A stretch of 8,004 bases of DNA from positions 1 through 8,004 of the forward strand of contig CAYXGT010000105.1 in the NCBI GenBank assembly GCA_964464635.1, in the 5' to 3' direction. Of the stretch, positions 7,712 through 8,004 are shown in pieces. Position numbers and translations under genes: made by a program. The notes under the pieces are model-generated. The model did not search any database and was not told the origin of the DNA. It was given only the letters and a program-made list of their open reading frames with translations. Numbering within the stretch: the stretch's first letter is position 1; the number at the start of each line of letters is the position of its first letter. Source of the stretch: CAYLMG01 sp964464635 (GTDB taxonomy: Bacteria > Planctomycetota > Phycisphaerae > Sedimentisphaerales > Anaerobacaceae).

Positions 7712-7819
7712 TTATTTGTTCTTCTTTTCCCTTTTCAATTTTCGTTTTTCCTTCGGACTAAGCAGTGCCTTTTTCTGGTGTTCTCTTTTGCCTTTATCTC
7801 TTTTCCCCTTATCGCCCAT
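7712..7819 (-). CDS. Small lysine-rich protein, 35 residues
   Basis: The ORF runs from ATG (7819-7817) to TAA (7714-7712). It has an excellent SD, AAGGAG (plus-strand 7828-7833), eight bases upstream. The product starts MGDKGKRDKGKREHQKK and ends PKEKRKLKREKKNK. It has 13 Lys and 4 Arg among 35 residues against 5 acidic residues, so it is very basic, with no Cys, no Trp and no hydrophobic core. It is probably unstructured or a charged helix, and likely to contact nucleic acid or ribosomes. No function is recognised. I cannot assign it to a ribosomal protein family. It begins 36 bases after the upstream minus-strand gene ends and lies before acuC, so the three may be co-transcribed. Confidence 0.7.
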   Translation of the reverse strand: MGDKGKRDKGKREHQKKALLSPKEKRKLKREKKNK

Positions 7820-7855
7820 ATTTGTTTCTCCTTACTCGAAAATGACTCCTGTTCA

Positions 7856-8004
7856 TTAACTATTTCCTGAAACCTGACCTTTCATCAGCGATATTGATTT
7901 AACACATGCAGCCTTTGTAGTACGGTCGCGATTTTTCAGCCCCTGCTCGAGAACCTCCAGACCCATCTTCTGCATCCTGCCGTTCATACTCCTCAGTCCG
8001 TAGG
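7856..8004 (-). CDS. Unidentified protein, C-terminal end (5' part outside window)
   Basis: A minus-strand frame is open from the right edge (first whole codon 8002-8000) to TAA at 7858-7856, giving 48 residues. It contains helical, amphipathic-looking stretches such as MQKMGLEVLEQGLKNRD and TTKAACVKSISLMKGQ. It ends 36 bases before the 35-residue gene with no terminator between them. An internal ATG at 7987-7985 has GAGGAG too close to be a good SD, so the gene most likely continues past the edge. No family is recognised. A second minus-strand frame is also open for part of this stretch but stops sooner and has a less protein-like composition. Confidence 0.45.
   Translation of the reverse strand, partial: YGLRSMNGRMQKMGLEVLEQGLKNRDRTTKAACVKSISLMKGQVSGNS

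Noticed and set aside
7635..7859. 74-codon plus-strand ORF
   Set aside because: Its first part is a translation of the palindromic repeat and its second part is antisense to the 35-residue lysine-rich gene, which has a much better SD. No SD precedes this frame.

Overview
The window looks like ordinary chromosomal DNA from a Gram-negative bacterium. Genes are compact, intergenic DNA is AT-rich, Shine-Dalgarno (SD) sites are clear, and one protein has a signal peptide and an outer-membrane-type beta-barrel look. The mix of a ferritin, an FMN azoreductase, acetate activation and an OFA-family carboxylate transporter would suit an anaerobe or microaerophile. A planctomycete of the Phycisphaerae type or a Bacteroidetes-like lineage is possible, but this placement is a weak guess from protein flavour and not demonstrated.

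Layout, left to right. Positions 1-212 hold the C-terminal part of a thioredoxin-fold protein. Positions 213-666 are a long AT-rich gap with weak inverted repeats and at most a doubtful 33-codon cysteine-containing ORF. A two-gene operon follows: a bacterial ferritin with a complete set of metal ligands (667-1185), and an AzoR-type FMN-dependent oxidoreductase two bases downstream (1188-1817). Next is a secreted, probably outer-membrane beta-barrel protein of unknown function (2004-2768), with its own near-consensus promoter and a good terminator. Acetyl-CoA synthetase (2881-4860) and an OFA-family MFS transporter (4937-6244) then run in the same direction, separated by a perfect 14-bp hairpin. 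The plus-strand block ends at a strong terminator.

The right part is on the minus strand. An AcuC-like zinc deacetylase (6467-7603, TTG start) converges on the transporter. Upstream of it are a previously unlisted 35-residue lysine-rich protein (7712-7819) and the C-terminal end of an unidentified gene (7856-8004). Two copies of a palindromic intergenic repeat flank the acuC gene. One is a 94-bp element with 10-bp terminal inverted repeats, nested inside a further 10-bp inverted repeat. The other is a shorter one-hairpin version with a different internal arm.

Functional reading: the coherent theme is acetate. Acs activates acetate to acetyl-CoA, the OFA carrier probably moves a monocarboxylate, and AcuC-type deacetylases are known in Bacillus subtilis to reactivate acetylated acetyl-CoA synthetase. 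The modifiable lysine of Acs is present here (K622). No acetyltransferase partner is visible in the window. I found no CRISPR array, phage module, defence system, tRNA or rRNA, and nothing that amounts to a clearly new system.
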